Assembly (NCBI GenBank): GCA_023362775.1 | Contig: JALMGJ010000029.1 | Location: 7,227,268-7,291,267 of the forward strand | DNA length: 64,000 nucleotides | Direction: 5' to 3' | From: Charina bottae | Lineage: Eukaryota; Chordata; Lepidosauria; Squamata; Charinaidae | Shown here: piece by piece, positions 32,426 to 42,659 of the stretch | How positions within the stretch are numbered: the stretch's first letter is position 1 | Layout of the letters: each line of letters opens with the position of its first letter | Program-made: the position numbers and the translations under genes | Notes under the pieces: model-generated | Told to the model about the DNA's origin: nothing | The model's input: the letters and a program-made list of their open reading frames with translations, nothing else | Databases searched by the model: none

Positions 32426-32980
32426 TTATTTATTTACTTATTTATTTTCAATCCCACCTTTATTATTTTTTATAAATAACTCAAGGTGGCGAACATACCT
32501 AATACTCCTTCCTCCTCCTATTTTCCCCACAACAGCAACCCTGTGAGGTGAGTTGGGCTGAGAGAGAGTGACTGGCCCAAGGTCACCCAGCCGGCTTTCA
32601 TGCCTCAGGCGGGACTAAAACTCACAGTCTCCTGGTTTGCCATTGGCTCCTTCCTAGGGCTGAGAGACAGGGACTGGCCCAAGGTCACCCAGCCGGCTTT
32701 CATGCCTCAGGCGGGACTAGAACTCTCAGTCTCCTGGTTTGCCATTGGCTCCTTCCTAGGGCTGAGAGACAGGGACTGGCCCAGGGTCACCCAGCCGGCT
32801 TTCATGCCTCAGGCGGGACTAGAACTCACAGTCTCCTGGTTTGCCATTGGCTCCTTCCTAGGGCTGAGAGACAGGGACTGGCCCAAGGTCACCCAGCCGG
32901 CTTTCATGCCTCAGGCGGGACTAGAACTCCCAGTCTCCTGGTTTCTAGCCCGTTGCCTTAACCACTACACCAAACTGATG
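32425..32980 (-). mobile_element. MIR-like SINE with internal 102-bp tandem amplification
   Basis: Read on the minus strand, a tRNA-like head (GTGGTTAAGGCAACGGGC) is followed by the CORE centre and a tail ending in CGCCACCTTGAGTTATTTAT and TTTATT repeats. The segment from GCCATTGGCTCCTTCC to TCTCCTGGTTT is repeated in tandem with starts at 32639, 32741 and 32843, giving an exact 102-bp period. Because 102 is a multiple of three, the plus strand has an open repetitive frame of 143 codons, which is not a gene. Confidence 0.85.
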
Positions 32981-32984
32981 TCAG

Positions 32985-33860
32985 AACTACCAGCCAACCC
33001 TGTCTTTAGATGTCCACATGGGGAACTATAGCAGGTGATGGCATGGGGGACAACCAAGCCACAGGGTACCCCTTCCTCTAAGAGATTCACCTGGTACTGG
33101 TAATTTTAAAACTTTCCCTTTTCATCATTTCTGGTTTTAAGCTGATTTTACTCTCTCAATGCTTTGTATATTTGTCCTGCATTTATATTTTTATTGTTTT
33201 ATTTCTTACAGTGAGTTGCCTTGAGAACATTCTTGAGGGGCAGCTTAAAAATATCTTAAATATTACTATTTCCCTTCCTCTTTACTCCCTTTCTGTATGC
33301 ATTTAAAATAGGGTTTAGCTTTCTTTTTAATCGGATGTGAAGTGCTTTGCGAGATAATAACTGAAAAATAGGATAAAAATACAGGAACCAACAAATAAAT
33401 AAGGTGCAAACATCAGCTGATCTCCATGATAGCAATTATAATTCCTGGGAAGAGCAATCACCTTTCTCTTACCTCAGCTGTGGAAACGATGATCAATTTC
33501 TGATTTATGTTGTGAAACTTATCTAAGTAAGTTTCCTTATTCAGCTATAAATAAAAGCTTCATCAGGATTTATCTGTTTATCACTTCTGATGTGCTATCA
33601 GAATATTTAATTCGTTTTTTACTGCCGCGTAGAAACTGTATGAACCAACAGCATCACTACCACCATCACCACCACCATCATCATCATGGACAGAAAAGAA
33701 GGATTTGTCCCTGAATTTGAGCATTATGATAGACAATCCTGGCTCTCTTTCTGAAATGGACAATTTAACCTGCAGAGGAATTAAATGAAAATGTCCATCT
33801 GCACCCTCCAATTTCCCATTACAGCAACTCAGGAGGGCAATTCCAGCCACTGACAGACAC
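32985..33860. other. Interval without recognised gene
   Basis: A short CAC/CAT-rich tract lies at 33650-33690. A chance minus-strand ORF of 89 codons overlaps it. No further feature is supported up to the candidate exon. Confidence 0.45.
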
Positions 33861-33864
33861 TGAC

Positions 33865-33963
33865 CTCCAACTTGGTCTCCAAGTCCTTGATCTGTTGTTG
33901 GCTGTGGGTATGTTCTGTCTGGAGTTTTTCAATAGCGTGGCTATTCCCCTCTTGGGAGATGAG
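33865..33963 (-). CDS. Candidate internal coding exon of a coiled-coil protein
   Basis: On the minus strand a strong acceptor, ATTTCTTTTCCCCAAACAG, precedes a 99-bp open segment, and the donor GAG|GTCAGTG follows it. The exon is phase 0 at both ends and encodes 33 residues: LISQEGNSHAIEKLQTEHTH then SQQQIKDLETKLE. The charged, glutamine-rich composition and leucine/isoleucine spacing suggest a coiled coil. The segment is too short for an ORF screen. I cannot name the gene. Related candidates downstream on the same strand are at 25221-25364 and 18670-18835. It remains a prediction from splice signals and composition. Confidence 0.55.
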
Positions 33964-34055
33964 CTGTTTGGGGAAAAGAAATATTGTTTGCAAGAGTGAA
34001 AGAAAGACTGATAAAGAGGAAGTCGTTAGCCCTTCTTAACCACTTGGTACCAGGA

Positions 34056-34151
34056 ATGTACACAGGGGATGGGCAAAAAGTCAAGATGGTGGCTACAAAG
34101 ATGGTGGCCACATTAAAGAACTTCAAGTTCACCACCGTGGCCACCATCTTG

Positions 34152-34198
<47 letters not shown>

Positions 34199-34218
34199 TA
34201 TTATTCCCTGTGACACCC
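34056..34218. mobile_element. GTCAAGATGG-family MITE with (ATT)n expansion
   Basis: The left end is ACAGGGGATGGGC with AAAAAGTCAAGATGGTGGC; the right arm is GTGGCCACCATCTTGATTT, then an (ATT)n run, then CCCTGTGACACCCCTG. The trinucleotide run interrupts the right terminus. Confidence 0.7.
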
Positions 34219-34263
34219 CTGCTTTGTAAACAAATCCACAACATGCTACTGCCTGAACATGTT
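34142..34263. repeat. Left copy of a direct repeat flanking a SINE
   Basis: The 122-bp segment, from CACCATCTTGAT through (ATT)n and GTGACACCCCTGCTTTG to CTGCCTGAACATGTT, recurs at 34585-34697 with a shorter (ATT)n run. A SINE lies between the two copies. Confidence 0.9.
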
Positions 34264-34584
34264 AAAAAAAAAGGTAAAGGTCCCCCCCCCGCACATTTGT
34301 GCAGTCGTGTCCGACTCTAGGGGCCAGTGCTCATCTCCATTTGTTAGCCGAAGAGCCAGCGTTGTCCAAAGACGCTTCCACGGTCATGTGGCCGGCATGA
34401 CGCACGCGGAACGCTGTTACCTACCCATCAAAGTGGTACCTATTCATCTACTGGCATTTGCATGCTTTCAAATTGCTAGGTTGGCAAGAGCTGGGGCTAG
34501 TGTGGGAGCTCACTCCATCACGCAGGACTAGGGATTCGAACCTCCGAACTTGCGACCTTCCGATGGACAAGCCTGGCATCTTAT
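34264..34584 (-). mobile_element. 5'-truncated tRNA SINE between long direct repeats
   Basis: The minus-strand SINE tail (reverse CAGTCGTGTCCGACTC) and body are present. The tRNA-like head stops inside GCCTGGCATCTTAT and lacks the GGTGGCTCAGC start. The flanking 113-122 bp repeats are far longer than the 9-14 bp duplications of the other SINEs here. Confidence 0.85.
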
Positions 34585-34595
34585 CACCATCTTGA

Positions 34596-34640
<45 letters not shown>

Positions 34641-34697
34641 CCTGTGACACCCCTGCTTGGTAAATAAATCCACAACATGCGACTGCCTGAACATGTT
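34585..34697. repeat. Right copy of the direct repeat flanking a SINE
   Basis: It repeats the MITE right end, the (ATT)n run and the flank up to CTGCCTGAACATGTT with few substitutions. Confidence 0.9.
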
Positions 34698-34699
34698 GC

Positions 34700-35067
34700 T
34701 GTAACGTAAAACATATTGTCTCTTACTTAGAGGAAGTTACACAACGTCGATACCTTTTATTCATTATCTACTAGCTAGCTACATTGGTTTTATTATGCAA
34801 ATCTCCATACATTAACTCTTTCCTTTTGAAAGCTAGCTTCTGGTTTGCCTATACATTTAAATATTTTATCACAGGAACTTGGCTAATTGTGTTCTGCTGA
34901 GTTTATAACATTTTTTAATAGTCTTTTGAAGAAAGATAAAGTAAAATCAAGATTTTATTACAGCATTGTAAAAGAAAATTAAGAGTGAAATGATCTTTCT
35001 AAGCTGTGGAAAGAGAAATGACATAGGAATTCATGTTACGGAACATTTCATCATTGACACATTATTG

Positions 35068-35105
<38 letters not shown>

Positions 35106-36060
35106 CACATAAAACACGGCCTTAGTTTTAAAATATATATACATGTACTGTGCAATACATAGCTAGACTTGCTGACACACACAGATACTATTCAGAATTA
35201 ATGAAACTATTTCATTAAAAACTAGACCACGTTTCCTATTTTTGAAGTAGGAAAGGTGGGATAGAAATCTCATAAAAAAACAGCAAGACTTTCCCAAACT
35301 TCAGCAAGCCTGTTATTAATGGATACAGAATCATTTGGTGACGTCTGTATGAATGTCCCAGAGATCTCCTGTCAGCTCAGAGAGAATGTTTTTCATGCAA
35401 GTTGGTTTCTACTTATATCTCTGAGTCATGTAGCATGAGGGATAAAACATGCATTCATAAACCAGCCCTTTAAAGAAGCTAAGTTTCATGCCATGGTTAG
35501 CAGACCTTATAAATAAAGAAAAGTGTTTTGCTCATCTGCATGACTCATATCCTTCTCTTGGTCACAACAGAGGGTACAGAATCCTCATTAAAATTGATAA
35601 GAAACTGTGAATATAAAACTTCTTGTTGGATGATGCTTCTGTTTTGAACAGATCAGAACTTTAAAAGTTTTTTAGTGGATACATTCTCCGTTTAATTTTT
35701 CTTAAAAAAAACCACAACTTTTTGACATTGAGAAAAATGTATACTTTCCAGCACATAAAAGTTTCACTTAATTGTTTAAATTATGGTCTTGTCCTCACAC
35801 TCTTCTTTGCTCTTATATCCTATCGGTAATGCCATTGCATTGCCACACTGGATTAGTTCAGTGTATAAAGTTTGCTTCTGGCTGTCCAGGGTCATCATTA
35901 TACTAAGCATTATAAGCCTGATTTCACCTCATTTTCTTCATCCTCCTTAACTATGGCCACGCATATGGCTAAGTTGGGATAGGAAGGAGGAACCATTTGG
36001 TGGCATTAGTGGACAGACTTCTTCAAAACATTAATATTTGTATAGTCAGAACTTTTGAGG
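34700..36060. other. Interval without recognised gene
   Basis: It contains a (TG)n run at 35071-35103. A minus-strand reading near 35340-35410 (TCMKNILSELTGDLWDIHT) is open but lacks good splice sites. Confidence 0.45.
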
Positions 36061-36118
36061 GCAAACTTTCTACACTGTGGAGTCCTTGGTGCTCTCTGAG
36101 CTTGGTTGTTGGCTTGCA

Positions 36119-36152
36119 GACGTTTCATTACCCAGCGAGGTTACATCATCAG
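36119..36152 (-). ncRNA. Hammerhead-ribozyme-like core, intact
   Basis: On the minus strand CTGATGA (36152-36146) is followed by TGTAACCTCGCTGGGTAAT and then GAAACGTC (36126-36119). The core elements CUGANGA, GAAAC and GUC are all present. Stem II is short and has one mismatch, and one unpaired U follows CUGAUGA, as in the other cores in this window. Stem III would be a single C-G pair, as expected for the minimal type thought to work as a dimer. Confidence 0.55.
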
Positions 36153-36464
36153 TGCTAGTGAGTGTGGGGTTTGCTCCCTGTTTATATCCAGTCGCTTGCT
36201 CTGCCAGTGTTTGCGGGCATGTGGTTTTCTCCTTGGTAGTTCCTTGATTAGGGTATTGTTATCTGCTTGATTGTTTGCCTGATCTGAATCCCTGCTTATA
36301 TGAGTGTTGGCTGCTGGACGGGATGTGCTCTAGTCTTTTTGTTTCCTTCCTAGTTTTTTTGCTGTCTTCTTTGAAGACAAGGGCCATCGGTAGACACACA
36401 GAGATAAACCATATTTACACACCATTCAAAAGCTACTAAATATAAACAGCCAGCAAACTTCGCA

Positions 36465-36498
36465 CTGATGATGTTACCTAGTTGGGTAATGAAACATC
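36465..36498 (+). ncRNA. Hammerhead-ribozyme-like core, cleavage site changed
   Basis: CTGATGA (36465-36471), a stem of TTACC (36474-36478) with GGTAA (36485-36489), and GAAAC (36491-36495) are intact. The following triplet is ATC instead of GTC, which removes the C-G pair next to the cleavage site. It is the inverted partner of the 36119-36152 core. Confidence 0.5.
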
Positions 36499-36534
36499 TA
36501 CACAAATTCTCTTCTATCGGAACTTTCTACATTA

Positions 36535-37830
36535 TCAAACATAATTCTAACATATACTATGCAGAAGTTTTACAAAGTACATTCACTTCATGATGTTATA
36601 TTGTAACTATGCAGGTCCAGGATATATTCATATTGGATAAGAGTATTTGTGTTTGTAATATTTCTTCTTTCCAACAACAACAACAACAAAAAGATTTGCT
36701 TCTGCATCAATTATAACTACACAATGGGATAAAACAGACTTGAGTTGATTAAAAAAATCACAGAGGTTTTCCCTGTGCTTTCATTTCCATACAGTTAATA
36801 TCATCCTCTGGATCTTAATTTAAAAATAATTCATTGGAAATTAATTGCCTCTGGATACAAATATCCATTTTTAATTAAGCTATTAAGAATATTAAGCTCA
36901 AGGTGAAAACTAGGGCAACCAGCTCCATGAACATTAGGTATAAAATCTCTCCATTGTAATATACTTAAAGGTTTTAATTCCAAAGTCCTGGATTGTTCAA
37001 CAGATAGTCAACTGTAAAGCTGATCAACAGCCGAAGTCTGGTTTTAATTAAAAGGAAAATGGAATTAGTTAAGAAAAGTCATCTTGCAGGAGGAAATTTT
37101 ACAACCCTAGTAAAGAGACTGTTTCTTTCAGGAGTCTAAAATAAAAATGTAAGCCACAAACAATGTATATAGCATGGGAGGAGGCACAGTAAGTGAAAAA
37201 AAAATCTGCCACATCACTATCTGTCAGAGGGAGCGTGCGGAGATGGAGCGGCCTGCCTCTCTCCTAGGCACCAGTGATCCACGTAGTATGCAGTAAATAG
37301 ACTCCAAACAGAAGTTATATCAAATATCCTATTTACTTTATATACATACGTATTTACATATCACTTCCACAGGTAACAAACGATACACCATCAACGATAC
37401 AGCTTTCACGAGGTAAAAATGGGAATAAATGAAATACAGAATATCTCTGCATTTATAGTCAAACTGACCTATCACATCATAGGTCAATCTCGTTAACTAC
37501 AACACCCAACCTAACTCTAAGCACCTGTTGAATGAGTCACACATGACACATCATTCCTACAACAATGGCTGCTAATTGGGTGACTGTGCAGAATATTTCA
37601 CCTTTTACCTAGAAATCAAGCCTCTCTGTATAATTTATATCTAGAAGTAAATTCCTGGGTTTATCAAACCCCAACACTATCCTTTCTATTTTCAAATCAT
37701 CCCCAAAGCACTTTAATGCCACCAGGACTTGGTCATGATTGTGCATGACTTACAAACACATTCAGGGTTCTTTCTTTGGCAAAATAACTTTCTTTACAAA
37801 TTGGAAGCCACAGCATTGGCTTGGAGCCTA
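36535..37830. other. Interval without recognised gene
   Basis: The sequence is AT-rich with no supportable exon. A short CAA repeat lies near 36676-36690. Confidence 0.45.
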
Positions 37831-37837
37831 TATTGTA

Positions 37838-38002
37838 TAATGGCCAGGAAAATCCACGGCCAAAGGTGGTGGTGGGGAGTTAATAAAATCCAGAGAGTGA
37901 CTGTGACCATGTGACTCAGGTAAAAAAGGGGTGAGGCCTCAATTGCATGGTTGTGGCTACTATCTTGACTCTTTTGACCCACCCTTCAAGCAGATCCCCT
38001 GA
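37838..38002. mobile_element. Diverged GTCAAGATGG-family MITE
   Basis: GGTTGTGGCTACTATCTTGA followed by CTCTTTTGACCCACCC and AGATCCCCTGATG forms the right arm; the left arm is degraded (AAATCCAGAGAGTGACTG). Confidence 0.5.
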
Positions 38003-38039
38003 TGATAGCTGTGGACACATCCTACAGCAGTCCCAAGAT

Positions 38040-38480
38040 ATTTATTTATTTATTTAATTTTTATCCCGCCTTTATCATTTTTATAAATAACTCAAGGCGG
38101 CAAACATACCGAATACTCCTTCCTCCTCCTATTTTCCCCACAACAGCAACCCTGTGAGCTGAGTTGGGCTGAGAGAGAGTGACTGGCCCAAGGTCACCCA
38201 GCCTAAGGCGGGACTAGAACTCTCCGTCTCCTGGTTTTCCATTGGCTCCTTCTTAGGGCTGAGAGACAGGAACTGGCCCAAGGTCACCCAGCCAGCTTCC
38301 ATGCCTAAGGCGGGACTAGAACTCTCAGGCTCCTGGTTTGCCATTGGCTCCTTCCTAGGGCTGAGAGACAGGGACTGGCCCAAGGTCACCCAGCTGGCTT
38401 CCATGCCTAAGGCGGGACTAGAACTCACAGACTCCTGGTTTCTAGCCCAGCACCTTAACCACTAGACAAAACTGGCTCTC
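38040..38480 (-). mobile_element. MIR-like SINE with 102-bp tandem amplification (second locus)
   Basis: The architecture is the same as at 32425-32980: TTTATT repeats and CCCGCCTTTATC tail, then tandem units starting at 38239 and 38341 (period 102). Each unit holds CCAAGGTCACCCAGC and GGCGGGACTAGAACTC. The first unit is shortened by deletion of the GGCTTCCATG part. Confidence 0.85.
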
Positions 38481-38484
38481 TTTT

Positions 38485-39115
38485 TTTGATTATATGAAGA
38501 TATAATCTTCATCTGATAGGACTCAAGGAGCACAGAAGATTTAGGAAATAACATTTCCATCTGCTGTTGAATTGGATGTTCCTTCAGCTGAAATTCTATT
38601 TCCTGGCATTTCCTTTGTTATTTTTTGGCCTCTTTCTCAACATCAGTCATGATAACCATATTTGTTGGCCAACATTTCCAGACAAAGCACATTCCAAGTC
38701 TCTGATTTTTCGCTATGGTTACTTTTCTTAGCTTTCCCCTGATAATTCCACTTTCCTTTTATTTTATAAAATCAAACTCTGAATTCAGGTAGAAAAATGG
38801 CAGATACCCATTGCCATCTATAAAATGCTAAATGGTGGTTTTATTAACCATGTTCAACCACGTGAATCCCACTGATGGGATTCACAAGGTTACCAAATCA
38901 TAAATTAACCATACTAAGCCACAGCTTAGTTAACCACTATTTAGCCTAGCATGTTGGGGAAACCCAGACATATAGAGGAAGGTTTTTTTTCCCCCCTTGG
39001 GAACTTCCAAGATAATATCCCTGTCCAAATAATGGGTAAAAATCAAGCTAAACCTCTAAAAATAGCCAGAAGGATTTCCATCCATTTTCTGCCAAAACTT
39101 GCAGGCTGATTCCTA
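38485..39115. other. Interval without recognised gene
   Basis: I see nothing supportable here. Confidence 0.45.
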
Positions 39116-39128
39116 CATTGCACTAAAC

Positions 39129-40461
39129 CAAGGGTCGGAAATGGCGGCTCGCGAGCCAAATGCGGCTCTTTGGCCCCTTGAGTGTGGCTCTTCCGCAGGC
39201 AGGCGTGGCGGGCGTGGCGCGGCAGCGAGTGTGGCGGGGCAGGTGCGGCAGCGGGCATGGTGTGCGTTGCTGTGGGCATACCCCTGGCAACCTGGCAGCC
39301 GTCTCCGGCAGCCATCTTGACGACGGGCAGGGCTTTCCAAACTGTGTGTCGCGTGACAAGCCGGAAGCGCTGAAGGGAGTGGAAATTCTCCGCGCCAATC
39401 AGCTGTGCGTCGGGAAGCCCGGCAGCCTGCCCGCGCGATTTTTGCCTCCCTGCCGGAACCGAGGGCATTTTCGGGGTCCCCGGAGCCTGCCCTTTCGAAG
39501 GGGCACTGCTGCCCGAGCTGCAGTGCTGCCCCTTCGAAAGGGCAGGCTCCGGGGACCCCAAAAATGCCCTCGGTTCTGGCAGGGAGGCAGAAACCTCCCC
39601 TCTCCACATGCACACGCTGCCCTGGGGTGGCAATTCTCCCCGCAGAACAGCTGAGGCAGCTTGCGCGCAGCCTCCCTGCCGGAACCGAGGGCATTTTCGG
39701 GGTCCCCGGAGCCTGCCCTTTCGAAGGGGCAGCACTGCAGCTCGGGCAGCAGTGCCCCTTCGAAAGGGCAGGCTCCGGGGACCCCGAAAATGCCCTCGGT
39801 TCCGGCAGGGAGGCAGAAACCTCCCCTCTCCACATGCACACGCTGCCCTGGGGTGGAAATTCTCCCCGCAGAACAGCTGAGGCAGCTTGCGCGCAGCCTC
39901 CCTGCCGGAACCGAGGGCATTTTCGGGGTCCCCGGAGCCTGCCCTTTCGAAGGGGCAGCACTGCAGCTCGGGCAGCAGTGCCCCTTCGAAAGGGCAGGCT
40001 CCGGGGACCCCGAAAATGCCCTCGGTTCCGGCAGGGAGGCAGAAACCTCCCCTCTCCACATGCACACACTGCCCTGGGGTGGAAATTCTCCCCGCAGAAC
40101 AGCTGAGGCAGCTTGGCGCAGCCTCCCTGCCTAAACTGAGGGCATTTTCGGGGTCCCCGGAGCCTGCCCTTTCGAAGGGGCAGCCGTTGCCGCCGCAGCG
40201 ACAACCTGGAAGCGCCGCCGCCGAAGCAGTCGAGCCTCTCTTTCCCTTCTTCTTCCAAACCTCCCCCGCCCCCTTCCACGCGATTGGCTCCCGCCCGCAA
40301 AACCTGCCCCCTTCCACGCGATTGGCTCCCGCCCGCAAACCCCGCCCCCTTCCACGCGATTGGCCCGCGCCCGCAAACCCCGCCCCCTGGCTCTCGAGCA
40401 CTTCAAAATGTGCACGAGCATGTCAAAATGGCTCCCGGCAAAAAAAGTTTGCCGACCCCTG
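39129..40461. mobile_element. 1.33-kb hAT element built of tandem palindromes
   Basis: The ends CAAGGGTCGGAAATGGC and TTTGCCGACCCCTG are inverted, with a perfect 8-bp repeat cactaaac at 39121-39128 and 40462-40469. Inside lie a fragment of another hAT family (39328 to about 39390, matching the 45681 element's start), a 226-bp tandem array, and three reversed ATTGGCTCCCGCCCGCAAAC modules near the right end. ORFs of up to 452 codons on both strands arise from the GC-rich symmetric repeat and show no protein domain. Confidence 0.88.
39445..40187. repeat. Tandem 226-bp units, each containing a 143-bp palindrome
   Basis: Units start at CCTCCCTGCC, positions 39445, 39671, 39897 and 40122 (spacing 226, 226, 225). 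The first 143 bp of units 1-3 (39445-39587, 39671-39813, 39897-40039) are near-perfect inverted repeats from CCTCCCTGCCGGAACC to GGTTCCGGCAGGGAGG. The fourth unit stops after the left arm. Unit 1 has the most differences. Confidence 0.9.
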
Positions 40462-40474
40462 CACTAAACTATAA

Positions 40475-41215
40475 CATGCTTTCTCTGGTTTTCTCAGTGT
40501 GTTGTGGTTTGCAAACCATAATTTATGGCTTAGCATAAAGTGCGAGTTCACCTAATTGTGGTTTATTTGGCAAACATGATTAAAGAAATCATGACTTAAT
40601 GTAGGATGTGATCCTAGACATTATCTATTGCGTTTTTAAAATGAGGAGAAAGAGGAACAGAGCTATGTACTGTATTACATAGTCTGAGCTTCAAACCTGT
40701 TGAAAATCCCTGTAACAACTCGGAGCATAAACTGGAATGTGCACAGTTTCTGCTGAATTCAGGATACTGTCATCTTCTCATTTTGAATCTTTAGTTTGGA
40801 TCATACTCCACTTGAGCTTATTTCATCATCGGCCCTCCTGTAAGCATTGTAGCAAGGTCAACATTTGATTTCTTCCAAGCATTTGAATGTTCAGACTCAT
40901 TTCTGTCAAATCACTGAATATATAAAATTATATATAAATAATATATAAAAAACATCCACTTAAACAACACCATCCCTCTCTAATCTGCAGCTGTGTCAGT
41001 GTGGATGTATCTTATTGCAGGATATACAATGCATTTCATGCCTTTTTCTTTCTGAAGAATTGCTGTGCCATTTTCTCCCCGCTAGATGCAATTGCCGCTT
41101 GGTGGGCATAGATTAAGGAATTAAGCGCAGTATCTGCTGTATTTATGGTGTGTGTTTTTGCTGTGTTCTCATGACCTTGCCTTCATCTGATCCAAGGTGC
41201 ATGTGAGATAGTTTA
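40475..41215. other. Interval without recognised gene
   Basis: The part near 41045-41165 is open on the minus strand (NTADTALNSLIYAHQAAIAS and onwards) but has no acceptor and starts without a pyrimidine tract. It may be a conserved non-coding element or chance. Confidence 0.4.
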
Positions 41216-41218
41216 AAT

Positions 41219-41296
41219 CAGTGTTTCTCAAATTTGGCAACTTTAAGACGTGTGGATTTTCAACCCCCAGAATTCCCCAGCCAGCATGGAACACTG
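41219..41296. mobile_element. Left half of a TTTCTCAACC hAT MITE
   Basis: CAGTGTTTCTCAAATTTGGC through CCCCAGAATTCCCCAGCC matches the left half, and a short AACACTGG remnant of the right end follows. Most of the right half is deleted. Confidence 0.7.
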
Positions 41297-41596
41297 GTTT
41301 AAATTATCCTTAGCTTTGGCAGTGTTAAAGTAGTAGTAGTAAAGTTTATCGTTGTAACCACATGTCATAACACAAGAATGCAATAAAATGCAATAAAATA
41401 TAATAACATTAAAACAATAAAATGAAATAATAAAATGATAGTACCAGGATGAAAACTTGGATGATTGTACCAGAATTGCATCTTTATTAGCGTCCCTTTC
41501 AAAAAACCAATCTCTAATATTTTCTCTATTCCAAGTTCTGAGTTCTCCCAAAGATGGTAGGGAATACATTTGTAAAATGGGTTAAAGTAATGTTTT

Positions 41597-42137
41597 ATTT
41601 ATTTATTTATTTATTTATTTACTTATTTATTTATTTATTTATTTATAGTGCTATTTATACCCCGCCTATCCCCTCCCTAGTGGAGGACTCTAGGCGGCTT
41701 ACAATCATATATATACAATTCAATTATACATCAATTCCAAATACTATATTCACCGCTCGTGAAAGGAGAGGGGTAAGGGAACCGACTCTATTAGGCTCTG
41801 GACTGCAATTCCCAAGATGCCTTGAGCCGGCTGCTGACGTCCTGTAGCTGTCACATCCGGGTCCGTCGTCACCACCGCTGTTTGATCTTCCTCCGATCCT
41901 TTGATCCTCTCCTCTCCGGTGGAGCTGACTTCCCGACAGGACGCCAGCAAATTAGCCCACTTTTTTTAAGGTGGTACCCATTTATCTACTTGCAAGGCTT
42001 TCGAACTGCTGGGTTGACAGGAGCTAGGATTTTTAAGGATGAGAGCTCACCTCATCCCGCGGGATTCGAACTGCTGACCTTTTTGAACAGCAGCCTACAG
42101 CTCAGCTGTCTTAACCAGCTGAGCCACCGCATCCCTA
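41597..42137 (-). mobile_element. Long tRNA-headed SINE with L2/CR1-type tail
   Basis: This is the minus-strand relative of 29668-30182. From the right it has a GATGCGGTGGCTCAGC head, GCAGTTCGAATCCC B box, GCTGACGTC and CCGGCTCAAGGCATC body, then CGGCTTACAATC and GGCGGGGTATAAAT tail with TTTA repeats. The 9-bp repeat taatgtttt is at 41588-41596 and 42138-42146. Confidence 0.82.
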
Positions 42138-42149
42138 TAATGTTTTCCT

Positions 42150-42620
42150 TTGTTTTGTTTTATTTTATTTTACACTGTTTTATTTTATTTGCAGTATAGG
42201 GCTGTGCAAAAAGTTTGAAAAAGTGCTTTATAAAATGTCTTTATGCAAGAAAAGCCCCTTCCTCTCCTTGAAGGTTAAAGCAGCTGATAGGGTGTTGTAC
42301 ATGTCTGGAGGGGTGTCTTGGTTTATCTGCACGTATGTGTGCATGGATTGACTCACAATGCTTTTGCTGGAGCCACAGTGGCTGTGCATGCACATACATG
42401 CAGAGACAGCCTTCAAAGCAGCTTTGCACACCTTCCAAAGACATGGCTGCTTTAACTCTTCATGGAGTGAAAACACCTTGTAGGAAGGACAAAATGCAAT
42501 CACAATAAAAGATAAATAAAATAAGCAGGAGTTTATTATATGCAAATGGGTTTGATATTGGGTGTTGTCTGAGACTTACAGTTTAGAGGCCGGGTATCTG
42601 TGGTGTCAATCAATCAAGAA
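42150..42620. other. Interval without recognised gene
   Basis: The minus strand is open for about 105 codons without a recognisable domain. Confidence 0.4.
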
Positions 42621-42659
42621 GATCCGCCGGATCCTGATGGTCCAATTTTCCACTAGCCA

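Larger units (their letters stand above)
36075..36520. mobile_element. Penelope-like insertion with two inverted hammerhead-like cores
   Basis: An 11-bp direct repeat, aactttctaca, at 36064-36074 and 36521-36531 bounds a 446-bp insertion. The left side carries GGAGTCCTTGGTGCTCTC and GCTTGGTTGTTGGCTTGC. Two copies of one domain (ATATAAACAG, then GCAAAC, then CTGATGATG) occur in opposite orientations, minus near 36146-36200 and plus near 36440-36473. This layout fits Penelope-like pseudo-LTRs. No reverse transcriptase is present. Confidence 0.7.

Noticed and set aside
32600..33031. A 143-codon repetitive plus-strand ORF
   Set aside because: It is the reverse of a MIR-like SINE amplified with a 102-bp period; the frame stays open only because 102 is divisible by three.
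35340..35410. Minus-strand reading TCMKNILSELTGDLWDIHT
   Set aside because: The only candidate acceptor (ATATAAGTAG) is weak and the donor is poor; the frame is short.
39043..40401. A 452-codon minus-strand ORF and a 395-codon overlapping ORF
   Set aside because: Both lie wholly within the hAT element at 39129-40461 and arise from its GC-rich palindromic tandem repeats. Open frames on both strands at once and absence of any domain argue against a gene.
41045..41165. Minus-strand coding-like reading NTADTALNSLIYAHQAAIAS
   Set aside because: No pyrimidine tract or usable acceptor precedes it and no donor follows before the stop.
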